The notes beneath the pieces are model-generated. The model saw nothing but the letters and a program-made list of their open reading frames with translations, did not search any database and had not been told where the DNA came from. From the NCBI GenBank assembly GCA_009602725.1, contig WELB01000154.1:143088-185515 (forward strand): a DNA stretch of 42,428 nt, written 5' to 3'. The DNA is from Spirogloea muscicola (lineage: Eukaryota > Streptophyta > Zygnematophyceae > Spirogloeales > Spirogloeaceae). Below, piece after piece: positions 10,732 to 23,966 of the stretch (the first letter of the stretch is position 1; the number at the start of each line of letters is the position of its first letter). The translations under genes were made by a program, and so were the position numbers.

Positions 10732-11261
10732 GGCGCCCTTTGCGCACGCTGCCCAACTTGGAGGGCTGCTGGTAAAATAGGTTTCAGAATAACGGGAGGG
10801 TTAGTCAGAATCCAGGCGCCGCTGTCAATTAGACGCTCCGTTGACCGAAAACGACGGGAAATGCCAACTCGTTAAACAGAGTGCCAACGACGCCAATTGC
10901 CTCGATGGTTTCTCCCCGCACGTGGGTTGCCGGCGGGCGCGGCGGCGGGCGCGGCGACGGCGGCGGCGACGGCGGCGGCGGCGGAGCTCGAGCTCCGGAG
11001 CTCGCGCGGGAACTCGTCAACGGCGGCCCTCGTCCTCCCTCCTCTGNAGCTGCCCGCGAGTTGCGGCGAGACGCGCGCCGGACGCGCCGGCCGGCGTGAT
11101 CTGAGGGCGCTGGGCGGAGTCCGAGCATGGCCGCCGAGGCTGCGGCGCCGGGCCGGAGCGGCGGCGTCCTCCTCGGCACGCCGGAGCTCTTGAGGCCTCA
11201 ACCGCCGGAGCGCACAGGGCCGCCGCGGCGTCGACGACGGGCGGCGGGCGGCGCACCGCCG

Positions 11262-14200
11262 ATGTGGCTGGCGCTGCTGGCCGCGCTGCTGCCGTCGCTG
11301 CTGCTGCTGCTGGGACGCCGGGCGGACGCGCAGATGCTGCAGCCGTTTGCGGGGCAGGGCACGCCGCCGGCCGGCACGCAGGCGCACCCCGTCTTCGTCA
11401 GCGTCTTCCTCGAGCGCTTGCTCCACGTCAACGGTGCGCTCTTGGCCACTTCCCTACGTCCCGAGCGTGTACAGCGAGCTGGGAGCCAAGCCCGTCTTTG
11501 CGCCAGTTCTGGTCATTGTTGTTTAAGCGGGGGGGGCTTGGACGTGCATGGCATAGTAGAGGGCTCCCGACGTCACTGGACGGCCTTTCCGTCAAGATTG
11601 CTAGCAGCCGGCCAAATGCAGCTCGATCGACGGTGTCAGGGGTCCTCTTGCTGGACCAGCTGGCCCCGAGCCTCCGGCTGTGCTGGGACGTGCCGCTTCT
11701 CTTGAGAGTCATGGCAGGTCTTGCGTGAGGAGGACGAGTATAGCTGGCAACTGAGCAGAAGTGTATTAACAGAGTAAATTTCGCTCAACTCATCCTTCAT
11801 CCCATGCTTCCAAGGAGGTGACTTGCTCGCTGGCTGGCAGATGTGAGCTACAGCTTCGAGGCCATTTTCTATATGGTGCTCTCGTGGTCCGATTCACGAG
11901 GTTGGTGTACCACTCATCATTAGCCTCCCTTTAGAGAGCCTTGATGCTGTTGGAAGTACCCAGGTCGCACATGCATACTGTCCAGCAGGTCCTCCTGGAT
12001 GCTTGGCTGCTGTGCAGCACCACTGCCCTTCTGTTGTGCTGGATGCCGGCTTAGCTAGCGTGTCTGCTAGGAGTTGCCAACGCAGCTTTCGCAAACAGAT
12101 GTTTGCGGTGGACCTTCAATTTGCTGCAAATGCTTGGCAACTCATAGTCCAAGTCCACCACCTTCTACATTAGAGCAGCCTGGTCAATGATGTTCTGAAA
12201 TCGCGACTGTGCGAGAATTGCCAGCACCAGCAGAGCTTGCTCGCAGAACTGCTGAAGTGGAAGCTGGAGGGAAAGCTTGTAGAAGGTTCTGTGGACAGGA
12301 CTTTGCACCTTGCTGCGACACCGTGTGGCTGCCTGGAACGAGCATTCGCAACATAATTGAGCTGCCACAGGGCCGCGTGGAAACAGGTAATTACTTCAGT
12401 TTGTCTTAGGCAGGCTGAGCACCTTCACAGTGCTCTGCTTTTGCTCTGCTCCTCCTTGTTTGGACTTGTAGGCAGGTGTGGCAGGGGTGGCAGGTCGATG
12501 CTTTGCTGTTCCGTTGATCTCTGTGCAATATAATTCCAATTTTCCAATTTCTACCTACTCGACAGGATACATGCATGACAGGCTTCAATTGTTAAGATCT
12601 GGACTTCCAATTAAACGGGCTTGTCCAACATGACGTGCTTTAATGAAGTCTTGTCCTCTGTAACTGACATACAGAGGGGATCAGCCTTGGTGGTCGCGGC
12701 AATGATTCTTTGTCCTGGGAGAAGAGGATTCATGGTACTTATGTCATGGGCTTGGAGCTAGAAGTACTGTAGTGCTGGCATCTGGCAGGTGCCACTGTTC
12801 TATGGATGCTCTGGTTGTCAGAGCAATGCCTGCTATTGCTGGCATGTGGAGCCTTCAATGCTGTCGTACATCTCTTTGTATGGGCATCTTAGGGCCTGTG
12901 CTTCAATTCTGAATGAGCAGAGTCGAGCTTGTGACAGGTGTTTTCTACACGGACTACTCTTTCAAAGCTTTTCCTTATGACAAGCAGGTGGGAGCACTAA
13001 TGTTACAACAAAGGATGCTTGCTTGTCAAGCTTGATGTGCTGCAGTCTGTAAGATCTGGAGTCAGCATGGAAGCGCAAGGTCACTGGGGCAGACAACCCT
13101 TGAGTAAGTTTGGAGGCTTTGTCCATCTTGAACCTGCCAATTATTCTTGCAGAGCCTCATTGTATATGTGACGCTGGACGTACTGCCGGTGGGGTCGCTG
13201 CATGGGAGCTCCACTGCCACCAGGTTTGGGCTTTCCCACAGCAATGCCACAGCGTGGACGCGACACTATGATGAGCTCAGCGGGTGGTCCGTCAAGGCGC
13301 TCAGATTTACATTGGAAACTCTGGACAACCAGGTTTTCACCAAGTTTGCGACCAAGCCCAATCCAGGTAGTTCAGTTACATTCTGAGGAAGATTGTGGCC
13401 TCCTTGCAATGTATTGTGAGTACTGTGTTATGCGGTCCTTGTACCGAAGACACACAGGGCTACTGCTGGCAGACCACGATGTTCACTCACGGCCAGCATA
13501 TATATCTCAGCTGTGAAAATCTTATAAATGGTGATGAGCATTAGCTCTGATTGCGAAATATCTCATTTTGCAGCTGACCCATACCCTTATGGTCCCGGGA
13601 ATGCAAGTCAACCAGGAATACAATTTTCACACGATGTTCTAGTCCTTGAGATTCAAGTGAGGATGCTTCACAACACTGGCCAGTTACAATGTTGGGAGTA
13701 GAGATGCTGTCAATAGAAACTCTGGGGGACTTGCAATGCGTTTGGAGTGATTCGAAGACTTTGCCAAGCTGAATAACAAGAAAACTTCTTTTAACACATG
13801 GCAGGTTGAGCGACTATCAACATACTACTTCTGGAGTGTAAGATATTCTTGACCCTGATGACACAGTGATGGTTGCAGTAAAAGCTTAGGCTACAGCTGT
13901 ACATGCTGGGCGCTGGTGCAAGTGGCCTCAGCAGGTCGCTTGGACCGGGGGGAGAGAAGATGGCTAGCAGATGGTCATATCTTGGCTTTTTGTAATGGCC
14001 ATATCAACAGCCACCATCCTTGAATATGCTGCGTAACGACTGTGTCCGACGGCTGTGTCTGTGCTGCAGATGCTCTTCCCCCTCTTTCTGACCACCATGC
14101 TATCGTGGGTCACCTTCTGCATCCATCCCGAGGAGCTCGCAGCTCGCCTAGGGACTTCGGTTACATTTTTCTTAGCCCTCACTGCTCTCCAGTTTGTCAT

Positions 14201-15471
14201 TGATGGGCAGGTGCACACTTCCTCTCCTGCTGCAATTGATGACTTGCTTCATAGTCAGGACATCGGGAAGAGTATTGGTTGCGCCTGGCTGAGATGCCCC
14301 GCTGTTAGTTGGCTATGGTCCTTGCAATTGCATTGCGATTCTTTTGCAACCCTTGTTCCTGATCCTTACTGCTTCTGCCAACTTGCAGCTGCCAAGCTCG
14401 TCATATCTCACGACTTTGCATTTACTTATCCTGATAAGTACGGCTAGTGTGCTACCTCCTCTTGCTAATTGTTGTGATTAAGTTGCTTACTTCACAACTC
14501 CATTTGGACTTAGGTTTCCTGCTACAAAAAGAGGTCGTTTGGCCTGCTTAGGCTCAAATGATGGTGGCTGCCCAAATTGTTTGGCCGTGGAGCTATATAG
14601 TACAAGCTCAGCACTTGCGCTCATTGCCTGCCGGCCAAAGCTTCAGCCATAGTGGCTCGCTCATGTGCAGGTTATATTGCCATCTCAGTGGGGACCTGCG
14701 AGAGTGTGCTTGTCTTTGCCCTGTGGAACAAGGTGATGCCCATCCTTCAGTTGCGGACATTCCGCATGCATAGCGCGTACTTACAAGATACTTACTGTGT
14801 CCTACCTGAAAGTCCTCATTTGTGGTCCATTGCTCCAGCCAAGACGAAGTGCCAATGAAATTCGCGAGTTGTCTGATGAGGGCACAGAAGTGCATCTGCA
14901 TTGGCAATTTGACCTGTCTTTGCACAATCTGACAGGATCTGGAAATTTGCTGCTTAAGTAATACGCTTTCCTCTTACTTTGACTACAGTATGTCCGGGCA
15001 AGGGCAAAGAAGGTGGACGAGGAAGACCGGGCGGGTCTAAGCGGCCCGAGCCTTGCAGCACTCAAGGGGCTGGGCTCAGGCAGCTCAAGCGGGGCAAGTA
15101 AGCAGAGCTTCCAGGAAGTGCCTACAGACGATTGTAACAATACAAAGCAGGAGCAAGGTGCAGTAGACTCCGTTGCAGCCGCCGAAGGAGCACAGCCTGG
15201 TCCTCCTTATGGCAAAGTCAAGTGCCATGCCAAGCCTCCACTCCGGCGACGCTCGCTGGTGCACACGCTGGCAAAGACGGCATCCTTGGCCCCAGTGCGC
15301 GTCGTGCAGGGGGCGATCAGCAGGTCACTTAGTTGGTCGCGATGGCGCAGCTGGCGCAACATGGAGGAGGCCTCAAGGGCCACCTACAGACTTGACCTGG
15401 TCTTCCTTCTCGTCTTGCCCGTGGCCTATATCATTAGCTCTTGGATCATAATCCGTTCAAGCAAACACTGA
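11262..15471 (+). CDS. Pentameric ligand-gated ion channel (Cys-loop receptor superfamily)
   Basis: Twelve exons join in phase: 11262-11433, 11841-11900, 12231-12386, 12675-12734, 12938-12987, 13153-13366, 13574-13656, 13805-13837, 14070-14210, 14389-14437, 14671-14732 and 14989-15471, giving 520 residues. A signal peptide (MWLALLAALLPSLLLLLG, cleavage near ADA/Q) leads to a ligand-binding domain: VFVSVFLERLLHVND, SFEAIFYMVLSWSD, a Cys cluster at 94/98/105/106, DTVWLP, then FKAFPYDKQ at about 158-166. Helices: M1 LFPLFLTTMLSWVTFCI, M2 ARLGTSVTFFLALTALQFVI with Leu at 9', M3 from LPSSSYLTT onward, a 130-residue intracellular loop, and M4 YRLDLVFLLVLPVAYIISSW. Both canonical Cys-loop cysteines are absent. 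No Glu sits at -1' (Ala-Ala-Arg), closer to anion-type pores. An in-frame ATG at 11127 would add 45 Arg-rich residues; 11262 is preferred because it starts the signal peptide. Ligand unknown. Confidence 0.93.
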
Positions 15472-15658
15472 ATGTCTTATTTAACAGATAACTGACTTCC
15501 GCTCCTTCACTGCACCATCGGTTGGCATGCATTCATGCCGTTCCTATGAGGAGCTAAAGCTATCAGTAGAAAGTACATCCGCAGCTCGGCACACAGCTTG
15601 CTTGTCTCTGGCAGCTGTAGTGTGTCATAGACTTTGTGGCATGGGGCCTGGGCGGGGG
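15472..15658. other. 3' flank of channel gene
   Basis: About 190 bases between the channel stop codon and the next LINE fragment, presumably 3' UTR. No further exon is seen. Confidence 0.4.
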
Positions 15659-15847
15659 AAATGCGTGTATATTAAGAGATGGGGAGGCCATGTGTGGCCA
15701 AGTACAAAGGCAAGCACATTGGACAAATGTATGTCACCTGCTGCTAAGCTGACCCGCTCAGTAACCACGAGTCAGCACATAGAGGTCGCTAGCTGACGCT
15801 CGAATACCGGACGGCAATTGACTAGCTCTTGTGCCAGCAGCTAAGGC
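15659..15847 (-). mobile_element. LINE family A fragment, inverted near-identical copy of 6758-6946
   Basis: The 189 bases are the reverse complement of 6758-6946 with one visible mismatch (GACGTAC versus GACATAC at the 3' UTR start). It includes the end SASDLYVLTRGY, the TGA and about 100 bases of 3' UTR. It stops at the same internal point as the other copy, before the usual stem-loop. Confidence 0.85.
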
Positions 15848-16164
15848 AAGGGAGGGAGGGGGGGAGGAGAGGGGGGGGCGCGGTTTATCTTGTATAATAT
15901 ATCATTCACATTCATTTAGAATAATCAACTCAACATTACATCTATTTACACATGCTTACAGCTGGCAGTCCATGTACTCAGAAAGGCTGGGCAGAATACA
16001 TTTCTTTTTGCACAGAGCGGCGGCTGCAGCAAGCTTGTACGTGCAACCGGTTCTGGCGACAGTTTATTTTGCTGCTATGGAGGGTTCTTGGCTCACAATA
16101 CTTTGTCAATTGCGGTACCTAACAACCATGCTGGATCACCACCAGAAGAAGTGGCACTCCCAAT
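15848..16164. other. G-rich tract and AT-rich spacer between LINE fragments
   Basis: A purine-rich tract (runs of G and GGAGG, 15847-15888) is followed by an AT-rich stretch of about 100 bases and unassigned sequence. No gene seen; possibly further degraded repeat. Confidence 0.4.
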
Positions 16165-16650
16165 GGGGGCAAGGGCTGCGACACGCCAGCCCAAAAAAAA
16201 TTGACAAAGGTTCGGAGGGGCCTACAAGCGTGTAGCAGCTACAAAGGGGCCTGAAGATGCTATGTCAGAACAGGGGGAGGATGGATCACTCAGTAATTAC
16301 GAGTGAGGAGCCTCAGATCTGACAGACTAGCTGCCGGAAAACTATCCGCCTGACGAAAGCCGGAGGCCGCAGCGAGAGCAAGGCCAGCACGCAGATGCAG
16401 AGCTTGGGCTATGGACCGCTGAAGGGATACTGCCAATCTCATACGATAGACTTGAGCCCACGAGCCAGCGGCGTTGAAGTCAGCCGGCTCACCGCGCCTG
16501 CGGAACACAGTGCGCCGCGCAAGCCTGGCCAGCAGGTCGAGCCACAGGGACCCGAGAGCCCCGTGCACGTCCACAGCCAGGGGGACGAACTCATCTGCAG
16601 GCGGGTGGTCGGCGTGTTTGGCCGCCTTGCTGCGAGCGGCCTTCGCCGCG
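16165..16650 (-). mobile_element. 5'-truncated LINE: ORF C-terminus, 3' UTR and tail
   Basis: On the minus strand a reading frame runs AARSKAAKHADHPPADE, FVPLAVDVHGALGSLW, YRMRLAVSLQRSIAQALHLR, then SLSDLRLLTRNY and TGA at about 16290. FVPLAVxVHGALG followed by a hydrophobic helix and an SLQR segment is the classic C-terminal layout of LINE reverse-transcriptase ORFs (family knowledge). The 3' UTR ends with CAATTTTTTTTGGGCTGGCG and CCATTGGGAGTGCCAC, also found at 30755-30800. The enzymatic core is missing, so the copy is dead. Confidence 0.75.
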
Positions 16651-18221
16651 GCGTGGCCAGCCCAATGCTGAAGTGCGTCTATTTGAAGAGCGTATACTGG
16701 TCAATGATCACCAATTGGTCATGAGAAGAATGCAGCAAGTGGGTGTGCTTATGTATGGTTGCATCAAAGGTTAAGGAAGACGGAGAGACCAGCCCCCCTT
16801 CGTGTAACACCCAGGTCGAGGGCAAAGGATGGTCAGCAACCACAATGTACATTGCCATGTGTAGAGAGTTCACTCTGTGAAGCTGCTTTTCAGGAACTTC
16901 TGACTTCATGTCTGAAGATTGCCTACTCAAACAGCCAGTCCACCACAAACCCCTGAAAAGGCAGACTGGGAAAAGAAGCTTTGCAGAAGCTTTGCAAGAA
17001 TCTCTTAGAGCAGTGAGGAGGGGCTGAGGAGGTAGCTCTTGCCACAATCAAAGTGGACTCATTCCCAGCCTGGAAAGCCAGGATACCTGAGGATTCTTCT
17101 TCTTCTTATTCTTCCGGCACAGGTGGGCAGAAGTACTTAGATCTGGGGCCACGGCGCTTTCTTCCGCACATATCATGATGTCTTCCTGTAATTTGCTTCT
17201 TTACTGTCCAGCTTATAAGCCCATTACAATATAAGCTACACAGTTCTTGAAGTAGTAATAAAGGTAAAAGTGCAAGTCAAGAGGCATAGTCTGCTTAGGT
17301 GATATGAGTGTGGTAGGCGCGTGGCCTTCTAGGACTTAACCACGCCCCTCTCACGAAAGGCCAAATGGGCAGGATCTGGGGAATCAAAGTGGGACAAGAC
17401 GAGTGCAGCGCTTGCAGGGGGAGTCCAAAGTCGACTTTTGGTTGAGATCTTAGCAGTGACGCGACAGTAGGTGGAGCCACTCGCCAGCCGCCAACCGTGC
17501 GCAGGCTGTCCCAGCTGTCACAGCATCGCCAGCAGCCAAGGCAAAGGCGCCGGCAACTATGATTCAGCCATGAATGAGAATCCTGGCGTGTGCTGTAGGG
17601 CATACGCAGCTTTCACAGTCGATGCATGTGCGCAGGATTGGTCTACGCTCAGGCTAGACCTGCTCTCTCTCGTCAGCGAGGCCCTGGCCACCTCCATGAG
17701 TTGCTGGGTCATCATCGTAGTCAGCCAAGTGAGGCCTATACGAGACAGCACCCTAGCTTGACAGACAGCATGGACATAATCAACACACATGAAGGAGTCA
17801 GCCCACATTGAAGTGGAGCTGCACATGCAGTGGGGCACATTGGCCTACTATAGATTGTTAAATTCGTCGAAGGGCTTGACAAGCACCATGGCCATGCGTG
17901 CCACTTGCCCAAGAAAGAAAGAAGGGTTCCCAGTATGACTCAAAATGATTGGCAGGGCCTAAGAGAAATGGAACTTAGTGCTGCTGCCTTTAATCCCTTG
18001 ATCTGTCAAGACATTGACTTGACTGAATTGCTAATGTCAAAATCTAGCACTGGGCATCTGAATAGAGATGTCGCAGAAAGAGAGCAAGTTCTTGAAGTTG
18101 CCAGCCAGTCATACACTACTTCATGTTCAAGTGCTGGTCCCAAGCTTGCTGGAACACGGTGGTCTCAGTGAGACGCTTCTAAGAGGCGAGGTGGCTAGCA
18201 ATGAGCTTGCGACACCAGCAT
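16651..18221. other. Intergenic region with possible decayed channel fragment
   Basis: About 1.6 kb without a confident gene. It contains a TTC-rich microsatellite-like tract near 17095-17118. A plus-strand stretch at 17650-17730 reads LRLDLLSLVSEALATSMSCW then VIIVVSQ, resembling the M4 helix of the upstream channel. No surrounding exons of a second channel could be assembled. Confidence 0.4.
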
Positions 18222-18226
18222 TTACA
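18222..18226 (-). terminator. TGTAA-type polyadenylation signal for alpha-tubulin copy 1
   Basis: TGTAA on the minus strand, 63 bases past the stop codon of the tubulin gene. TGTAA is the usual green-algal polyadenylation signal (established knowledge); its use here is inferred from position. Confidence 0.5.
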
Positions 18227-18288
18227 TGCTGTGCCACTGGATGCTGTGCCAGCTCCTTGCACCTCCTTCCATGTTCGCGATAAGCTCC

Positions 18289-20593
<2,305 letters not shown>

Positions 20594-20645
20594 GGCGGCA
20601 GCTGCGGCGGCGGCGGCAGCGGCGGCGGCGGCGGCGGCGGCGAGG
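20594..20645. repeat. GCC/GGC trinucleotide repeat in tubulin 5' UTR
   Basis: Interrupted (GGC)n on the plus strand, immediately upstream of the alpha-tubulin start codon. A comparable tract precedes copy 2 at 34560-34595. It may affect transcription or translation, or simply reflect the GC-rich promoter. Confidence 0.8.
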
Positions 20646-21034
20646 GCGCCGAGGACGCCCCACGGAGAATGTGGTGAGCTCGAAGCCCGTGGGAGGAGGC
20701 CGCCGGCTAGCGGGCCGCCACCTCCCTCCTCCCGCACCCCCCTCCCCGCGCCGCGCACTGTGCTGCGACCGGCGCCTCGCCTCGCCGCCCCCCCGGCTGC
20801 CCCCCGAGCGGATCAGGGGCCTAGCGGGAGGCCCCCTCCGGCGCGGGAGCCGCGGCCCATGTGGGACGTGAACCCCAGCCGCCTCGGGGCGGTGCATCGA
20901 ACGCGTGGCGATGGGGCCGGCTCGCCCGAGGCCGCCTCGGATCACGGCGCGCGCCGCTCACTGCCGTGACCCCGTCTGCTTCCCCCCGAGCCCCGACCAA
21001 CTGCCGGGCCCCCCTCCACTTCCCGCGCGCGGGN

Positions 21035-23966
21035 GCGGCGGCCGTGGCGGCGCCACCGGCGATCCCGGAGGCGCCGGCGAGGCCCGGGGAGTTTGCAGCG
21101 CTGCGCCTGGGCGGCCACTTCCTGGATCCGCCGGTCGTGCTGGCCCCCATGGCCGGCATCACATGGTCCGCGCCGCACAGCCAGCAGCCATGCCCTGCCC
21201 GGCCGCGCCGCGCGGCCCGCGGAGCCTTTGACGGCAAGGGGAGCGGCCGCTGAGCCCGGCCCTGCCGACCAGGCGCCCCCACGTCGCTGTGCCATCGCGG
21301 CGAGGGCTGTGCAAGAAGCGCCATGGGGCATTGCAGCAGTAGTCCAGACTTCTGGGAAAAATCTGAACCCTAAATCCTTAACCCTAAGCCTATAACCCTG
21401 AACCCTAATGTGTTGTCTGAGGCGGCGGCCCCGCAGCCGGCCCTTTCGGGACCTCTGCCGGGGCTACGGGGCCGGCCTGTGCGTCAGCGAGATGGTGGCC
21501 GCGCACCTCGTCGTCGGCGGCTGCGCCCGCACGCTCCGCCTCGCCGGCTTCGGCGCGGCCGAGCGGCCGTGGTCCGTCCAGCTGTACGGCGTGGAGCCCG
21601 CGGTGCTGGCCGAGGCCACTTGCATCCTCGTCGACCGCGAGGGGTCTGACCCTGCGTCATGCCTGCCACCTTCTCCACATTGGGCTCCACACCGTTTGGA
21701 CGCCCAGCTCAACGTTTCTGCACGCATTAGATGTGCAGCAGAAGGAGGTAAGAGAGGATCATAACAACAGTGACTCGTGATCCGGCACGCTCGAGGCCTT
21801 GCTGACAACCCTGCGGTGCGTGGCCCCATCAGGGTGGAGCACGTCGACCTCAACTTCGGCTGCCCGGTCCGGAAGGTGACCGTGCGGGGCGGCGGCGCTG
21901 CCATCCCGCTGCAGCCGCGCCTCGTGTCGCAGCTAGTGGCGGCCTGTGTCAAAGCAGCGGGGCCCTCGGTGTGCACTTCCACCCTCACAGTGCAGTTAGC
22001 AGTGTACCTGGCAGGATTTAAGGGACTTAGTGGTAAGGGGGTCAAGTCTATCTTGGTGTAGGTGGTCAAGGTTTCACTGAGCTCCGCTTTGCAAAGGTCA
22101 ATTTCTTCTGAACGACTTGCAAGATGCAGCGGCGGCTGCCAAGGTCCCTGACTCGCTGTAGAGCCGCCGGCGCAGGTGCCAGTGACCGTCAAGATGCGGC
22201 TGGGCATCAGCGAGGAGCTTCTCACGTACAAGACAGCGGGCATCGCAGCGCAGGACGGGGTTTGTTGACCATGTCAGACTCTCTGATATGCTGCTCAGAG
22301 CATGTAGAGAGTCAACTCTAGCAGTCTTGTCATGCGCCTGTCTCACATCATATATACAGCAAGTATTGCGGATTGAAGAAGCTGCGGTGGCAGTCATCTG
22401 TGCATGCAAGTTGTGTGTACATGCAGGGTGCAACGTGGGTCGGGCTCCACGCACGCACGGCCGAGCAGCTGTACTCGCCCCCGGTGCGGTGGGAGGCCAT
22501 TGCCACCCTTGCGGCGCACCTGAGCATCCCTGTCCTGGGGAACGGAGACGTGAGGCACTTCACTGGCTGTTGAACGAACTTTGCAAGTTATTGACGCGCT
22601 AAACCACCTGTGAGTGCTGAAGGAATGTATGCAGCGAGGCTATGCAGCGAGGCTGAAGAGCGTATGCTGGCAAGTTGCTCAGGTACTGGAGTGCTGGGAT
22701 GCGCTGAGAATGATGCGAGAGACTGGGGCAGCAGGCGTCATCATCGGCCGCGGTTGCCTGGGCAGGCAGGGCACGAGCCGAGGTTCCTGGCTCTTATAGA
22801 CATCCATGATGGGCTGCGTCGTCGTTGTGACGCGCTTAGCATGTGTTCCTTGCTGTTGGATCATGCTGCTGCATAGAGGCTGGGATCGTGCTCGCAGGAC
22901 TAGAGTAGATTGCCTTCAGATTGCTAAGCGATAAGTATGACTGTCAAGGTCAGGCAGTTTCTGAAGCTCCTGTGGTTCATGCAGGCCATGGCTCTTTAAG
23001 GAGCTGCAATGCGTATTTGCGGGCCAACAGCCTCCTCCGCCGCCGTGCCTCGGCGAGGCAATCCGAGTCGCCTTCTCCCACCTCCAGGTCCATCTCCATC
23101 CTCGCCTCCCATCCATTGCAACTTCAGTGGTTGCCGATTAGACATGACATGAGACTTGATAGGCAAGTCTGCATAGGTGCGGAACTTGACTTCTCTTTGT
23201 TGCTACATAAGCAGCACTTTGCTTTATTGTGTCGCTTGTTGAAAAGATTCATAGTGCTCCAAGAATGTCAGACTTGTTTCACTGCTTGCTTTCCAATTGT
23301 ACAAGTATCCTGATAGGAATTCTGGTCGTTTCAAAGTGACAGGCTCTTGTGCCTTGGGAAGGTGATGAGCATTCAGCCGTCCTCCAGATGAGGAAGTGAG
23401 CCCTATTCTTGGCCTGGCTATCATTGATGCTACCGTTTTAAACGGCCTCCCAATGATGACTGTTGTACTGATGTCTGGCTAGACAATATCTCCAGCTTGT
23501 CATGATTTGCATGTGACCAGATCAACCTCGCCCACATCACTGTTAGGTGATAGCCTGGGGGCCAGCTAGCAGGTACTATAGCAGGCGCTCAGGCTTTCTC
23601 TGTTGCGGAAGCTATGAGCTTCAGAGTCCAGGTGTTATGTTCAGGGGGCTGGCAATAAGGTAGCTTCCAGAACAAGCAGAGGTCAAAAGGCATCCGAGGC
23701 CGCTGGCAGCGTTTTTGCAGGATGGTGCCGCTATATCTGCTGGGTTACTCCTCTGCAGCCGCGCTAGAGGCGCAGCTGATGCAGGTACAGAATATTCAAG
23801 CACATGTGTCCTGCAGCCATTCACTCTCCAGCTTCGCTTTGTAAAGGGAAATTTCAGAGTCTGCTTTGCTGTTCTGTCATGCTGATGAGCTATCCTGCCT
23901 GCTGTCTGGAATCTTATGATCCAGAAGAAGTGTATGGCGGTTCTGGATGCAGGGCAAAAGTGTTAG
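21035..23966 (+). CDS. DUS: tRNA-dihydrouridine synthase (DusB-like)
   Basis: FMN enzyme reducing uridine to dihydrouridine in tRNA. Exons in phase: about 21035-21165 (VVLAPMAGIT), 21437-21643 (RPFRDLCRGYGAGLCVSEM, QLYGVEPAVLAEA), 21833-21968 (VDLNFGCPVRKVTVRGGG with the catalytic Cys), 22176-22259 (VPVTVKMRLG), 22427-22549 (GLHARTAEQLYS, IPVLGNGD), 22683-22765 (AAGVIIGRGCLGR) and 22985-23087 (PWLFKELQC). A likely later exon near 23722-23787 reads PLYLLGYSSAAALEAQLMQ, and a short last exon may end at TAG 23966. One exon between 23087 and 23722 is unaccounted for. The intron at 22766 uses a GC donor. No in-frame ATG is visible upstream; the start may be hidden by the N at 21034 or lie in an upstream exon. 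Targeting is therefore unknown. Confidence 0.88.
21364..21412. repeat. Interstitial telomere-like repeats in intron 1 of DUS
   Basis: Degenerate CCCTAAA-type units (GAACCCTAAATCC, TTAACCCTAAGCC, ATAACCCTGAACCCTAA) inside the intron spanning 21166-21436. Same unit and strand as the run in the NADH dehydrogenase intron. Confidence 0.8.

Noticed and set aside
17100-18171. Additional genes upstream of the tubulin 3' end
   Set aside because: Open stretches lack consistent splice sites and recognisable motifs beyond the short M4-like segment.
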